Shown piece after piece: positions 6,412 to 6,961 of a stretch of DNA of 6,961 nucleotides. Made by a program: the position numbers and the translations under genes. This DNA comes from an uncultured Planctomycetaceae bacterium (GTDB taxonomy: Bacteria; Planctomycetota; Planctomycetia; Pirellulales; JACPPG01). How positions within the stretch are numbered: position 1 is the stretch's first letter; every line of letters begins with the position of its first letter. The notes beneath the pieces are model-generated. The model was given only the letters and a program-made list of their open reading frames with translations. It searched no databases and was not told the DNA's origin. The stretch is from assembly GCA_945957305.1 (NCBI GenBank), contig CAMFLN010000151.1, forward strand, positions 1 through 6,961. Reading direction: 5' to 3'.

Positions 6412-6961
6412 CCCGCGATCGCGAGGGCCCGAGTATGCCGGCAACTGACCCGGCGGTGGCTGCGTCTCCTGCCGCCCCAGGCAAGGATGACGGCGCGATC
6501 GGAACCGACGATGAACGCCTGGCGCAATTGCTCGATGCTCTCACCGAGCAACTACGCCGCGGCGAGAAGCCAGACATCGACAGCCTGCTCGTGCGGCACC
6601 CGGACCTGGCCGAGGACTTGCGCTCTCTTTGGGCCGCCCTCTTGGTGACCCAGTGCGTCGCCGCCGGCGCTCAGCAGTTCGATCTCTCTCGCAGGGGCAC
6701 TCGAAACGCCACGCCGCAAGGCGCTGAGGAAACACGCGAACATCCGCCGGCAGACAAAAGTGAATCGGTGGACGTTGAACTGGGATTAAGTACGAACCGG
6801 CGTTTTGCCGACTATGATCTGCTCGAAGAGCTGGGCCGGGGCGGAATGGGCGTGGTCTTCAAGGCTCGCCAGCTGAGTTTGAATCGCATCGTGGCTTTGA
6901 AAATGACGCTCCGCGGCGATATGGCCAGTGCCGCCGATCTAGCACGCTTTCGCACCGAGGC
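6408..6961 (+). CDS. Serine/threonine protein kinase, partial (C-terminus beyond window)
   Basis: 184 codons are visible before the window ends. The kinase domain begins near residue 136: YDLLEELGRGGMGVVFKARQ holds the glycine-rich ATP loop (GRGGMG, 143-148), and IVALK supplies the catalytic Lys165. The catalytic loop, DFG and any C-terminal sensor or membrane segment lie beyond base 6961. Residues 36-86 form a helical segment (DERLAQLLDALTEQLRRG, then HPDLAEDLRSLWAALL) of the kind found before the kinase domain in many planctomycete Hanks-type kinases; a low-complexity linker (about 87-132) joins the two. The ATG at 6408 overlaps the sigma factor stop codon by ATGA. An internal ATG (residue 10) is possible but less likely given the overlap. 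The likely role is phosphorylating Ser/Thr of a regulator, possibly the neighbouring sigma factor, but no target is shown by the sequence. Confidence 0.95.
   Translation, partial: MTRDREGPSMPATDPAVAASPAAPGKDDGAIGTDDERLAQLLDALTEQLRRGEKPDIDSLLVRHPDLAEDLRSLWAALLVTQCVAAGAQQFDLSRRGTRNATPQGAEETREHPPADKSESVDVELGLSTNRRFADYDLLEELGRGGMGVVFKARQLSLNRIVALKMTLRGDMASAADLARFRTE

Overview
The window looks like a piece of a GC-rich planctomycete chromosome, most likely of Pirellulales type. This rests on gene families rather than on any marker gene. A DUF1501 protein sits beside a PSCyt1/DUF1549 cytochrome-type protein, and an ECF sigma factor overlaps a serine/threonine kinase that carries the planctomycete-style N-terminal extension. 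All assignments come from reading the sequence; no database search was run.

Layout. On the minus strand, a Tat-exported DUF1501 protein (3510 to 2062) is followed after about 105 bases by a large secreted haem-motif protein (1956 to beyond base 1). This second gene runs off the window, so its C-terminal DUF1553 part is not visible. The two probably form an operon. A non-coding stretch of about 450 bases (3511 to 3961) with several inverted repeats separates them from a divergent plus-strand GNAT acetyltransferase (3962 to 4483). Converging on this gene is a minus-strand metzincin-type zinc metalloprotease (4507 to about 5652). Its reading frame is cut by one in-frame TAA at 5410 to 5412, which separates the signal peptide and N-terminal beta-rich part from the catalytic part. 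Divergent from the protease, on the plus strand, an ECF sigma factor (5770 to 6411) overlaps by four bases the start of a serine/threonine kinase (6408 to beyond 6961).

How the parts may work together. The DUF1501 and PSCyt pair is a recurring planctomycete partnership of exported proteins with unsettled function. The sigma factor and kinase form a probable translationally coupled signalling cassette. The protease and the sigma factor are divergent across an AT-rich spot (5756 to 5765) that could hold -10 elements for both directions, so they may share control.

The most notable observation is the single nonsense codon inside an otherwise continuous metalloprotease frame. The second is a compact structured element at 3655 to 3700 in which one segment can pair with either of two identical partners.
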